Shown: piece by piece, positions 23,073 through 31,132 of the stretch
Position numbering within the stretch: the first letter of the stretch is position 1
How the letters are laid out: every line of letters starts with the position of its first letter
Source of the DNA: Candidatus Bipolaricaulota bacterium
GTDB lineage: Bacteria > Bipolaricaulota > Bipolaricaulia > UBA7950 > UBA9294
Direction of reading: 5' to 3'
Length of the DNA stretch: 31,753 nt
Assembly (NCBI GenBank): GCA_030612175.1
Contig: JAUWOJ010000004.1
Span: 1 to 31,753, forward strand
The notes under the pieces: model-generated
The model's input: only the letters and a program-made list of their open reading frames with translations
Told to the model about the DNA's origin: nothing
Databases searched by the model: none
Made by a program: the position numbers and the translations under genes

Positions 23073-24305
23073 TCACCCCCGGAAAAAGCGATTAAACCAG
23101 GAGAAGAGCTTGCTTACCAAGGAATTTCTCCTCTTTGTGAATCGTCTCGCACTGAAATCTCTTGTTTCCACGGTATATCGCAGCAATCCGATCGATGTAG
23201 CATAGATTGGCGACTCGACAATGTCTCTCAGGCCATGTATGCCTCGAGGAATCTTCCCTTGTCGTACCGGTATCTCGTAACGTTGAGCCGCAAATTCTGC
23301 GATTCCATTGAGTAATGAGGTTCCTCCTGTAAGAACCAATCCTGCGGGGACAAGATCACGGTACCCCGCATCTTCAACTTCCTGCAATGCGAGATCAAGG
23401 AGTTCCTCTACGCGAGGCTCTATAATCTTTGCGAGTTTCTTTCTAGAAACGGTCTTCTTCTTGTCTCCTCCGACTGTAGCGACCTCGATTGTCTCGTCTT
23501 CGCTAATGCTATCTACTAATGCTGTTCCTGCTTGTTTCTTGATTAGCTCCGCTTCTTCAATTGGTGTCTGCAATCCAACTGTGATGTCGTTAGTGATGTG
23601 CTCTCCCGCAATCGGGAGTACCTTTGAGAACCAGATGTCTCCACCGCGGAATACACTTATATCTGTAGTTCCGCCTCCAATGTCCATCAGGATGACTCCC
23701 AGTTCCTTCTCTGCCGAAGAGAGAACCGCCATCGAAGAGGCGAGTGGCTCAAGGACTATTTGATTGATCCCAATGTTTAGCATCTCCACGCACCGGACCA
23801 AGTTATGTACGGCTGTGATTGCCCCAGTGACGAGGTGTACATCAACCTCTAGCCGAGTACCCGTCATGCCAACTGGATCAGTAATGCCGTCTTGGCCATC
23901 CACTATATACTGTCGTGGGATTATGTGTATCAGCTCGCTTTCCGGGGGAAGCTGAATTGCTTGGGCAGTTTCTACAACACGACGCACATCATCCTGCGTA
24001 ATGATTCTATCGGGACGGTTGATAGAAACGGTGCCACTGTTGTTGATGGAGGTGATATGTTTCCCAGCGATTCCTACATATACCGAATCAATGGTAACAT
24101 CGGCCATATTTTCTGCCTCTTCGACTGCTTTGCGTATAGAGGCGATTGTACGACCGATATCTACCACTACACCTTTCTCCAATCCGTTTGATTCAGCTTT
24201 TCCCATACCGATGACTTCTATTAATCCATCGGACACGTTACCTACAAGCGCAACAACCTTGGTGGTGCCTATGTCAAGACCCACCACCACTCTTTCCTTG
24301 CTCAT
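23073..24305 (-). CDS. ftsA: Cell division protein FtsA
   Basis: The actin-like protein that links FtsZ to the membrane. The 410 residues start with the phosphate-1 motif VVVGLDIGTTKVVALVG and contain LMDIGGGTTDISVF (phosphate 2) and GLVLTGGTSLL (adenosine motif). The C-terminal LVSKLFSWFNRFF is an amphipathic membrane-targeting helix. The ATG overlaps the ftsQ stop by four bases (ATGA), and its stop lies just before the ftsZ start, so ftsQAZ is tightly coupled. Confidence 0.97.
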   Translation of the reverse strand: MSKERVVVGLDIGTTKVVALVGNVSDGLIEVIGMGKAESNGLEKGVVVDIGRTIASIRKAVEEAENMADVTIDSVYVGIAGKHITSINNSGTVSINRPDRIITQDDVRRVVETAQAIQLPPESELIHIIPRQYIVDGQDGITDPVGMTGTRLEVDVHLVTGAITAVHNLVRCVEMLNIGINQIVLEPLASSMAVLSSAEKELGVILMDIGGGTTDISVFRGGDIWFSKVLPIAGEHITNDITVGLQTPIEEAELIKKQAGTALVDSISEDETIEVATVGGDKKKTVSRKKLAKIIEPRVEELLDLALQEVEDAGYRDLVPAGLVLTGGTSLLNGIAEFAAQRYEIPVRQGKIPRGIHGLRDIVESPIYATSIGLLRYTVETRDFSARRFTKRRNSLVSKLFSWFNRFFRG

Positions 24306-25043
24306 CTTTTCACCGCCTTGCGGAGTACAAGTATTGCCTCACCCTCAAATCTGAGATCTATCGATTGATAGTCATCCAGATCAATGCTAGCAAGCAACGC
24401 TACTAGATCATCGATTCTGGGCCTGATCTTTTCTATAGAACCTAGTATTATTTTTAGTTCACCCGGTGTAAATAAGGTGACCTCTCTAGGATTTCCGAAA
24501 TCCATTAGAGAGAACGGCCCCTCGCTCATTCCTAGACTGTATAGGTATTCAACGACTTTGATTGCTTCCTTGTTAGTCTGCACAGTCGAGGGGTCACTGC
24601 TAGTAAACTCTATCCCTTTTACGGAAAGAAAAGGGCGCTCGTCCTTAGCTACTTGGTAGAGCAATTGCCCGCCTTCTGCAATTGCTACAGGCTTCTCTTG
24701 CTCGCCAGTACCGTATAACGCTGCAATTGGCACATACTCATGAATCGTAATATGTATTGTGTGCGGATAGGCTCGCTTGACATACGCTTCCTTTACCCAC
24801 GGCATTGACAAGAGAGCTTTCTGGGTACGGGATGCAGAGATTCGTAGAAGATTCTCTCCTATTTGAAGTCCACTTTTCTCCTTGATTTCCTCCAATAAGG
24901 TATGATGGTTCCCTGTTACTGTAATCTCTTGCAGATTGAAAGGCGAAAACCAAGACGCATACAGAACAACGATGGCAGCAGCGATAAGAACCCCTCCTAA
25001 AACAGCTAGCCTACAAGAAAACTTTTGTCCCCCCCTTGTTCAC
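24302..25043 (-). CDS. ftsQ: Cell division protein FtsQ, with apparent frameshift in a G7 tract at the start
   Basis: FtsQ bridges the cytoplasmic and periplasmic divisome. The main frame reads a membrane helix (RLAVLGGVLIAAAIVVLY), a POTRA domain starting LQEITVTGNHHTLLEEI and the FtsQ beta domain, ending VLRKAVKR. That frame is open back to a TGA just upstream but has no ATG, GTG or TTG before the helix; the first is the TTG at 24895, inside the POTRA. A GTG at 25043-25041 followed by AACAA and seven G would give MNKGGQKFSCRLAVLGG if the tract had six G (about 246 residues). So either the tract is miscalled, the gene is phase-variable, or slippage restores it. It starts nine bases after murB and overlaps ftsA by four bases. 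Confidence 0.88.
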
Positions 25044-25051
25044 GGTCACCG

Positions 25052-25966
25052 TCAAATGACCTCAAGCTCCATTTCAAGCTGAATATGAGAACTCTTATAC
25101 ACTTTTCTACGTATAATGTCAATTAATTCAAGAGCTTGAGTGCTTGTTGCCCCCCCACAGTTGACGATGAAATTGGCATGTTTCTCAGATACCTTGGCCA
25201 TTCCCACCCTATATCCCTTTAGACCAGCCTGTTCAATCAACCTACCCGCAGATAGGCCTGGAGGGTTCTTGAATACGCAGCCAGCGGTATGACCAGAGGA
25301 AGGTTGAGTTGATCTTCGTCGATTGAGAATCTCAATGCGGTCGTATACTCTGCCTTTCAGATTCATCTTTGCCCACAGGATTGGTAGCCTGTTCTTGACA
25401 AAGAGGCTTGTTCGATAGGAGAATCCGCAGTGCTTGGCTGGGATCACCTCGATTCTGGTACTTGAATTGAGAATGGCTACTTCTTCTACTTCTTGCCCTA
25501 TCGCTCGTTCAGGGATCCCGGCGTTCATTGCTATTGCGCCTCCAAGCGAACCCGGGATCCCGGCAAGAAAATTGAGCGATTGCTGATTCGCTTGATCTAA
25601 GCGCGTGATAAACTCGGGAAGCGGCTCTCCCGCGAGTGCATGTACCCAACCATCTCTGATGCTTGCCCCTCGCAGTTGTGATGTTGCAATTACCATACCC
25701 AAGTAGCCCTTGTCACGGAAGAGGATATTTGAACCGGCGCCTAGGATCATGTATGGGAGCCCGTATTCGTTACAGAGACTAATCGCTTCCTGCAATATTC
25801 CGATAGTTTTGGGCAAGAAGAAGTAAGTTGCTCTTCCGCCAATTGCAAGCGTAGTGTGCAGGAAGAGCGGTTCGTCAAGAATTAGCTCACACTGTAGAGA
25901 GGCGAGCTTGGCATATAATTCAGCTTGGTTCACACTGTACAGAACTGCCCCTTCTTCAAGAAGCAT
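25052..25966 (-). CDS. murB: UDP-N-acetylenolpyruvoylglucosamine reductase MurB
   Basis: Reduces UDP-GlcNAc-enolpyruvate to UDP-MurNAc with NADPH and FAD. The 304-residue protein shows the FAD-binding MILGAGSNILF and GIPGSLGGAIAMNAG, the SYRTSLF loop and the C-terminal SEKHANFIVN with its active-site Glu. At the proton-donor position, where most MurB proteins have Ser (GSVFKNP), this one has Cys (GCVFKNP), a known but less common variant. The ATG at 25966 has GAGGAG six bases upstream and overlaps murC by 37 bp. A GTG at 25933 overlapping the murC stop by four bases is an alternative. Confidence 0.96.
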   Translation of the reverse strand: MLLEEGAVLYSVNQAELYAKLASLQCELILDEPLFLHTTLAIGGRATYFFLPKTIGILQEAISLCNEYGLPYMILGAGSNILFRDKGYLGMVIATSQLRGASIRDGWVHALAGEPLPEFITRLDQANQQSLNFLAGIPGSLGGAIAMNAGIPERAIGQEVEEVAILNSSTRIEVIPAKHCGFSYRTSLFVKNRLPILWAKMNLKGRVYDRIEILNRRRSTQPSSGHTAGCVFKNPPGLSAGRLIEQAGLKGYRVGMAKVSEKHANFIVNCGGATSTQALELIDIIRRKVYKSSHIQLEMELEVI

Positions 25967-27309
25967 GATAACTCCTCAGTGACTGTCCAAATGTCGCCGG
26001 CACCGAAGCTGATAATGAAATCCCCTGGCTCGATATATCCCTTGAGAAAAGAAACAACTTTTTCCTTGTCCTCAACGAAATGGAGGTCAAGATCGGATGA
26101 GTTGCTGATTGCTGCCGCAATTAGCCTTGAAGTGATTCCTGGGATTGGCTGCTCGCGAGCAGGATAAATCGGGGTTAGTAGTACTGTGTCCGCCTTGCGA
26201 AATGCATTGCCAAACTCACCACTGATTGCTTTGGTTCGACTGTAGCGGTGAGGCTGGAAAATGGCCACAATCCTTCTGTGATCCCAACCGTCGCGAATCG
26301 CCTGCAAAGTTGCTTCAATCTCTTCAGGCAAGTGCGCGTAATCGTCCACTACCGTTACTCCATTTTCCTCTAAGAGCTGGAAGCGTCGTTTCGGTAGGCA
26401 GAACTCCTCCAGGGCTCTGGCGGCTTCGGTGAGGCTAATCCCGGCAAGGAAGCAGGCGCCAATAGCGCAGAGGGCGTTACGAACATTATGAGTGCCAGGC
26501 GCGGGAAGTTGAACAGAGCAGACTCGCTTTCCTTGATAGACAAGATCGAAATTGGTGCGAAAGCCATGGTGCGCAATGTCTGTAGCGCTTAGTTTTGCGT
26601 CTTCACATATTCCTACAGTGAAAGCATTAGGAACTTCACGCGCCAGCTCGCGAACATTCGGGTTATCGATTGCGAGAACCGAAAGTTCTGATTGACGAAT
26701 GTATTGAGCGAAACCTCTCTTAATCCCAGCCAAAGTAGAATAGGTATTCAAGTGATCACGGCCAATATTATTGAGAACTGCGATCGTTGGACGCAATGCC
26801 AGGAATAAGCCATCACTTTCGTCCACCTCGGTAACGAAGAAACTCCCCTGCCCAAAATGAGAGCTCCCTCCTAGGCCTGGACACTGTGCCCCTATGAGAT
26901 AGCTTGGATCCTGTCCTGTTACGGTTAGAATGGTGGCAGCCATAGCAGTAGTAGTTGTTTTTCCGTGTGTTCCCGCTATTCCGATGCTCTTGTACCCGTA
27001 CAGCAGTGAGGCCAGGGCGTGCAATCGCTTTATGACGGGAAGGTTGCGTCTTCTTGCTGCTTTGAGTTCTGCGTTTTCCTCTCCAATTGCTGATGAGACA
27101 ATGACCCCATCTAGATTATCATGAAGGAGATGAGCATCGTGGCCGAGATAGACAGATGCACCTGCTTCTTTCAGCTGGGCAACCTCCTTATTGTCATGTA
27201 GGTCGGAGCCAGAAATTGTCATTCCTCTATCTAACATCACTTTGGCGAGACCACTCATGCCTGTTCCGCCAATGCCTATGAAGTGGTAACGTTTCCCTAT
27301 TTTGATCAC
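25930..27309 (-). CDS. murC: UDP-N-acetylmuramate--L-alanine ligase MurC
   Basis: Adds L-Ala to UDP-MurNAc, the first step of the peptide stem. From the GTG at 27309 it has 459 residues: RYHFIGIGGTGMSGLA (UDP-binding), the P-loop GTHGKTTTTAM, VTEVDESDG and VVDDYAHLPEE and FQPHRYSRT of the C-terminal domain. A longer frame to 27525 lies inside murG and is antisense to no family sequence. The GTG overlaps the murG stop by four bases (GTGA) with GAGGGAG upstream. Confidence 0.96.
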   Translation of the reverse strand: MIKIGKRYHFIGIGGTGMSGLAKVMLDRGMTISGSDLHDNKEVAQLKEAGASVYLGHDAHLLHDNLDGVIVSSAIGEENAELKAARRRNLPVIKRLHALASLLYGYKSIGIAGTHGKTTTTAMAATILTVTGQDPSYLIGAQCPGLGGSSHFGQGSFFVTEVDESDGLFLALRPTIAVLNNIGRDHLNTYSTLAGIKRGFAQYIRQSELSVLAIDNPNVRELAREVPNAFTVGICEDAKLSATDIAHHGFRTNFDLVYQGKRVCSVQLPAPGTHNVRNALCAIGACFLAGISLTEAARALEEFCLPKRRFQLLEENGVTVVDDYAHLPEEIEATLQAIRDGWDHRRIVAIFQPHRYSRTKAISGEFGNAFRKADTVLLTPIYPAREQPIPGITSRLIAAAISNSSDLDLHFVEDKEKVVSFLKGYIEPGDFIISFGAGDIWTVTEELSCFLKKGQFCTV

Positions 27310-28433
27310 GTTTGTGCTCCCTCTAGTAAAGTACGGATTTCTCCTAGAATTGCCGTTGATGCTTGCCGTTGACCAAGCTGCCAAGAGTTCTGTGCCATCT
27401 GGATGAGTTTCTCCTTGTTCATTACTGTCTCTTTGATATGGGTAAGAAATGGGAGGTTCGTCATGTCTTTTTCTGCTACTATTGCGCAAGCGTTCCGTGA
27501 TTCCAGGTAGTGGGCATTTTTCCACTGATGTCCATTAGCTGCTTCCCCCCATGGGATCAACAAAGCCGGTTTTCCACAAGAAGTGATTTCGGCAAGGGTG
27601 GTAGCACCGGCACGGGAGACGATTAGATCTGCTATTGCAAATGCATCACTCATCCGATCAATGTAGCGGAATACCACGAGATTATTCACTCTGGCGTTAC
27701 CAAACTCTTCCTCGATTGAGCGTTCTGTGGCTTTGTTTCCAGTGATAAGGAGTATCTGTATTTGCTCGCTCTTGGAGAGTCCTTCTCTGGCACGCATGAC
27801 AGCTTGGGTTAGGATGGCTGCTCCGTGAGATCCTCCAAACACGAGTACCGTTTTTTTCTCAGGGTCAAGGCCAAAACGATGGTAAATGCTCGTTTCTCGT
27901 TTAGTGAGGAGAAACTCCTTTCGGATTGGATTTCCAGTAGTCACTATTTTCTTTGCGCGCGGAAAGTATCTTTTTGAGCATTGGTAGGAAACAAGTACTT
28001 CATCCACAAATGGATAGAGGAAGCGATTGGCTAAGCCAGCTTCTACATTCTGTTCATGGATCACTGTACTTACCCCTAGGGGTTTCTTGAGAAGGCTTCC
28101 CAGGAAAACAGCGGGAAAGGAAGCATATCCTCCCATTCCGATTATAAGTTGGGGTCGAAAACGCAAAACAATTCTTAGTGCGTCGGCGAGGGCAAGCGTG
28201 AGAAGAAGGAGGGCTCCTAGGTTCTGAAACAGTCGCCCACGGGCAAGGCCGCGAATATGTATCGGGTAGAAATGAATCTTAGGGTAGGAAGGGAGGATAC
28301 GTGCTTCGATTCCCCGCTTTGTGCCGATATAAGCAATTTCTGTCTTATCTTCTTGCCGAGATAGTTCCTCCATGATGGCTATCGCGGGATAGACATGGCC
28401 TCCCGTTCCTCCGCCGGCAATTAGGATCTTCAA
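27306..28433 (-). CDS. murG: UDP-GlcNAc:undecaprenyl-PP-MurNAc-pentapeptide GlcNAc transferase MurG
   Basis: Converts lipid I to lipid II at the inner membrane face. The 375 residues include the N-terminal glycine-rich loop ILIAGGGTGGHVYPA, MGGYASFPAV, VIHEQNVEAGLANR, VFGGSHGA and the donor-binding SRAGATTLAEI followed by GKPALLIPWG. The start is TTG with AGGAGG six bases upstream, and it overlaps the ftsW stop by four bases (TTGA). Confidence 0.97.
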   Translation of the reverse strand: MKILIAGGGTGGHVYPAIAIMEELSRQEDKTEIAYIGTKRGIEARILPSYPKIHFYPIHIRGLARGRLFQNLGALLLLTLALADALRIVLRFRPQLIIGMGGYASFPAVFLGSLLKKPLGVSTVIHEQNVEAGLANRFLYPFVDEVLVSYQCSKRYFPRAKKIVTTGNPIRKEFLLTKRETSIYHRFGLDPEKKTVLVFGGSHGAAILTQAVMRAREGLSKSEQIQILLITGNKATERSIEEEFGNARVNNLVVFRYIDRMSDAFAIADLIVSRAGATTLAEITSCGKPALLIPWGEAANGHQWKNAHYLESRNACAIVAEKDMTNLPFLTHIKETVMNKEKLIQMAQNSWQLGQRQASTAILGEIRTLLEGAQT

Positions 28434-29515
28434 GGGCGCCCTCCTTGCTTTGAGATATTCAACAGTGTTCCAACCATGGCCAGCGTGACAACCAAAGAGG
28501 AACCTCCATTACTGATAAATGGCAAGGTAAGGCCGGTGACTGGTAGAATTCCTAGGGCAACCCCAAGATTGATAAGAGCTTGTATGCTGATCGTGAAGCC
28601 GATCCCGAATGCTAGAAGGTATCCAAAACGATCGGATGCATGTAAGGCGATATGGAAGGCGCGCCAGGCAAAGAGGGAAAACAAGGCAATCAGGGCTAGT
28701 GCTCCTATCAATCCTAATTCCTCGGAAGCTATTGAGAAGATGAAATCATTGTGTGCTTGTGGGAGATAGAACAGTTTTGCCCGTGATGCCCCGAGCCCGC
28801 GGCCGATTACTCCCCCAGATCCAATAGCAACCAAGGATTGGACAATTTGATAACCAGAGGATGTATAGTAGGTGTATGGGTCAAGAAAAGAAACGATTCG
28901 TGCCAGACGATAAGGCGCAATGCGTAGGACGACATAAATTAATGGAACGCTTCCCATTCCAAGCCAGGCTAGATGTGAAATCCTAGCTCCACCGAGGAAC
29001 AACATAGCCATGCTCAGCGCTCCAAAGAGTAGCAGCATCCCGAAGTCAGGCTGATTTATCATTACGATTCCCAGTATGGATAGTACAACTACAAATGGGA
29101 GTACGCCTTCAGTAAATGAGGATATCTTCTCGCCTTTCCGAGAAATCGTTGCCGCCAGGTAGATGATCAACGAAAGCTTTACCAGTTCAGTCGGTTGTAA
29201 TGTAAATGGGCCGAGCTGTAACCAGCGACCATTGCTAGCCCCTGATAGCGGAATCACGGTTAGTAGAATGAGGAAAAACGAGCCAACTAGAAGAAGGTCA
29301 TCTAGGTGAAATAAACGACGATAATCACAAAAGGAGAGCACTGTAAGCAGGCTGATTCCCGTTATGGCAGCTATTAGCTGTTTTAGGAACAGGTGAAAAC
29401 TGTTGTCGTAATGTCTGAGAGAAAAAGCTGCACTTGAGCTGTAGACCATCACCAACCCATAGAGGAGAAGGAGGGAAGTTACTGCAATCACGCCTCTGTC
29501 AACTCGTCCTTCCAC
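28430..29515 (-). CDS. ftsW: Septal peptidoglycan polymerase FtsW (SEDS family)
   Basis: A 361-residue polytopic membrane protein of about 10 helices that polymerises lipid II with a partner class B PBP. LVMVYSSSAAFS near the N-terminus, LQPTELVKLSLIIYLA with INQPDFGMLLL in the middle, and the SEDS signature region GGVIGRGLGASRAKLFYLPQAHNDFIFSIASEELGL followed by LPFISNGGSS are diagnostic. The start is GTG with AAGGAGG four bases upstream. Its position directly before murG fits FtsW rather than RodA. No cognate PBP3 is visible. Confidence 0.96.
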   Translation of the reverse strand: MEGRVDRGVIAVTSLLLLYGLVMVYSSSAAFSLRHYDNSFHLFLKQLIAAITGISLLTVLSFCDYRRLFHLDDLLLVGSFFLILLTVIPLSGASNGRWLQLGPFTLQPTELVKLSLIIYLAATISRKGEKISSFTEGVLPFVVVLSILGIVMINQPDFGMLLLFGALSMAMLFLGGARISHLAWLGMGSVPLIYVVLRIAPYRLARIVSFLDPYTYYTSSGYQIVQSLVAIGSGGVIGRGLGASRAKLFYLPQAHNDFIFSIASEELGLIGALALIALFSLFAWRAFHIALHASDRFGYLLAFGIGFTISIQALINLGVALGILPVTGLTLPFISNGGSSLVVTLAMVGTLLNISKQGGRP

Positions 29516-29693
29516 CCTGCCTCCTTGTTTGAGAACAGGCTATTCCCATTTGTCCCTACTTTCCCCGCGACTACAAGAATTACCTCAGTTGTCCCATAAG
29601 CGAAAGGAAGCCTGTCGGAAACGTGGAGAGGATTAGCGACGTTGAGTGTGGACGTCAGTCCCATGAAAAAGGATCTGTTGTCCATTGAATGGA

Positions 29694-29720
29694 ATAATAC
29701 AGAGGTAGCAGAATTGTCAC
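29694..29720 (-). promoter_or_regulatory. Possible promoter of the ftsW-murGCB-ftsQAZ cluster
   Basis: On the minus strand GTGACA (5/6) and TATTAT (5/6) lie 15 bp apart, somewhat close for a sigma-70-type promoter, about 180 bp before ftsW. The gap 29516-29787 otherwise shows only a small inverted repeat, CATGG-aaa-CCATG (29773-29785), just after ftcD. Confidence 0.35.
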
Positions 29721-29787
29721 GAGACTAGTCTAACCAAGCAAGCAACAATACTAACCTGAGCGAGGAACATATCATGGAAACCATGAG

Positions 29788-30702
29788 TCAATGCTTATTA
29801 CGTAGGGCGTCCTCAATTCGGTCTTCGAGAACTGATGCGCGAGAGAATTGCTCCGTGCGAAGCACAGTGGAAGCAACAGCATAAAGCGCTTCTCTTGGAA
29901 CCATGCCCACAATTTCGCTATCTAACACGCTTATGCCGTGATGCTCGGCTTCATTCTTAACCACCTCGAAAACACGAAGTATCGGCGTTTTTTTGAGGTT
30001 AGTGAGGTTCATTGATATCTGTACGATATTTCGTTCCTCAAGTGTGAAGGCAAGGGCCTTTACATAGGGTAATCCGCCACTTGAACCGCGAATGGCAGCG
30101 GCGATTTTCTTTGCTGTTATCAGGTCTGCGGTTGCTAAGTTGATATTGTAGGCGACCAGGAATTGGCGTGCTCCTACTGCTGTGGCGCCCGCAGTTGGGT
30201 GAACCTTTGCAGTACCGAAATCAGGTTTCCATTCAGGATCCTTTATTTTTTCGAAAAAACCCTCGAATTCACCCTTTCTGATCGTCGCCAGGTTTTGTCG
30301 TGTCTCATTTGTTGCTGATTCTTCGTACAAATAAACGGGGATCTTGTACTTGTCCGCTATTTTCTTTCCGACTTGGCGAGAAAGGGTAATACAGTCTTTC
30401 ATGGATACGTTATGTACAGGAATGAATGGAATTACATCAACTGCCCCCATGCGGGGGTGTTCCCCATGGTGTTTCGTCAAATCTATTCTTGCCACTGCTT
30501 CTTCAACTAAGCGGTCAATTCCGATAGCAACCGCAGTTGGTTCACCAACAATGGTGATTACCGAACGATTGTGATCCGCATCCGAATCGACATCAAGTAC
30601 ATGCCGCCCTTCTCCTTGAGCAGCCTGAGCTATTGCGTCTATTACATTGCGGCGGCGACCCTCACTGATGTTTGGAACCGATTCAATAAGCTTTGCCCGC
30701 AT
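29788..30702 (-). CDS. ftcD: Glutamate formimidoyltransferase
   Basis: Moves the formimino group of formiminoglutamate to THF, the last step of one histidine breakdown route; related enzymes use formiminoglycine in purine fermentation. The 304-residue protein covers both FTCD_N and FTCD domains: LIESVPNISEGR at the start, HHGEHPRMGAVDVIPFIP with His82 matching the catalytic His of the mammalian enzyme, and AGATAVGARQFLVAYNINL. The cyclodeaminase half is encoded separately at 6931-7569. It overlaps the end of fabZ by 20 bp, and AAGAAG before the ATG is a weak ribosome-binding site. No hut genes are visible. Confidence 0.94.
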   Translation of the reverse strand: MRAKLIESVPNISEGRRRNVIDAIAQAAQGEGRHVLDVDSDADHNRSVITIVGEPTAVAIGIDRLVEEAVARIDLTKHHGEHPRMGAVDVIPFIPVHNVSMKDCITLSRQVGKKIADKYKIPVYLYEESATNETRQNLATIRKGEFEGFFEKIKDPEWKPDFGTAKVHPTAGATAVGARQFLVAYNINLATADLITAKKIAAAIRGSSGGLPYVKALAFTLEERNIVQISMNLTNLKKTPILRVFEVVKNEAEHHGISVLDSEIVGMVPREALYAVASTVLRTEQFSRASVLEDRIEDALRNKH

Positions 30703-31126
30703 TCTTCTTGTCTTCTACGATTATGGAGATGGTTGCAGTTGCCGCTATCTCGTTGTTGACCGACGCTTCTGCTTCGATTCGCAGTAATTCGTTTCTTTGG
30801 CGTAGCCTGCTTACCGATAGGATTAGCCGATCTCCAGGGATAACCTTACGTCGGAAGCGAGCCTTGTCTACTCTAGCCAGGTAACCAAACTCACTTTTTT
30901 TACCAAGGAGAAAAGCCGCTGTCTGTGCCATTGCTTCCAGGATTAATGTTCCTGGCATTATTGCTTGAAAAGGCTCCGGGAAATGCCCCTGGAAGAATGG
31001 TTCGTTTATGGTTACGTTCTTAACTGCGATAACGTGTTCCTTGTCTTGCTCAAGGACCCGGTCAATCATCAAGTAGGGATAGCGCTGGGGAAGAACCTGT
31101 CTAATGTCTTCAATGTCACAGGGCAT
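30683..31126 (-). CDS. fabZ: 3-hydroxyacyl-ACP dehydratase FabZ
   Basis: Dehydrates beta-hydroxyacyl-ACP in fatty acid elongation. From the ATG at 31126 it has 147 residues: DIEDIRQVLPQRYPYLMID, NEPFFQGHFPE with His48, and PGTLILEAMAQ with Glu64, the catalytic pair of the hot-dog fold, then RRKVIPGDRL. A TTG two codons upstream (31132) is an alternative; neither has a strong ribosome-binding site, consistent with coupling to the preceding gene, whose stop is at 31133-31135. The skp-fabZ order is common in diderms, where fabZ sits near lpx genes; here ftcD follows instead. Confidence 0.95.
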   Translation of the reverse strand: MPCDIEDIRQVLPQRYPYLMIDRVLEQDKEHVIAVKNVTINEPFFQGHFPEPFQAIMPGTLILEAMAQTAAFLLGKKSEFGYLARVDKARFRRKVIPGDRLILSVSRLRQRNELLRIEAEASVNNEIAATATISIIVEDKKNAGKAY

Positions 31127-31132
31127 CTGCAA

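Noticed and set aside
29488..29685. A 65-codon open frame on the minus strand overlapping the ftsW start
   Set aside because: No family resemblance, no ribosome-binding site, and its 3' end runs through ftsW's strong AAGGAGG; best read as leader sequence.
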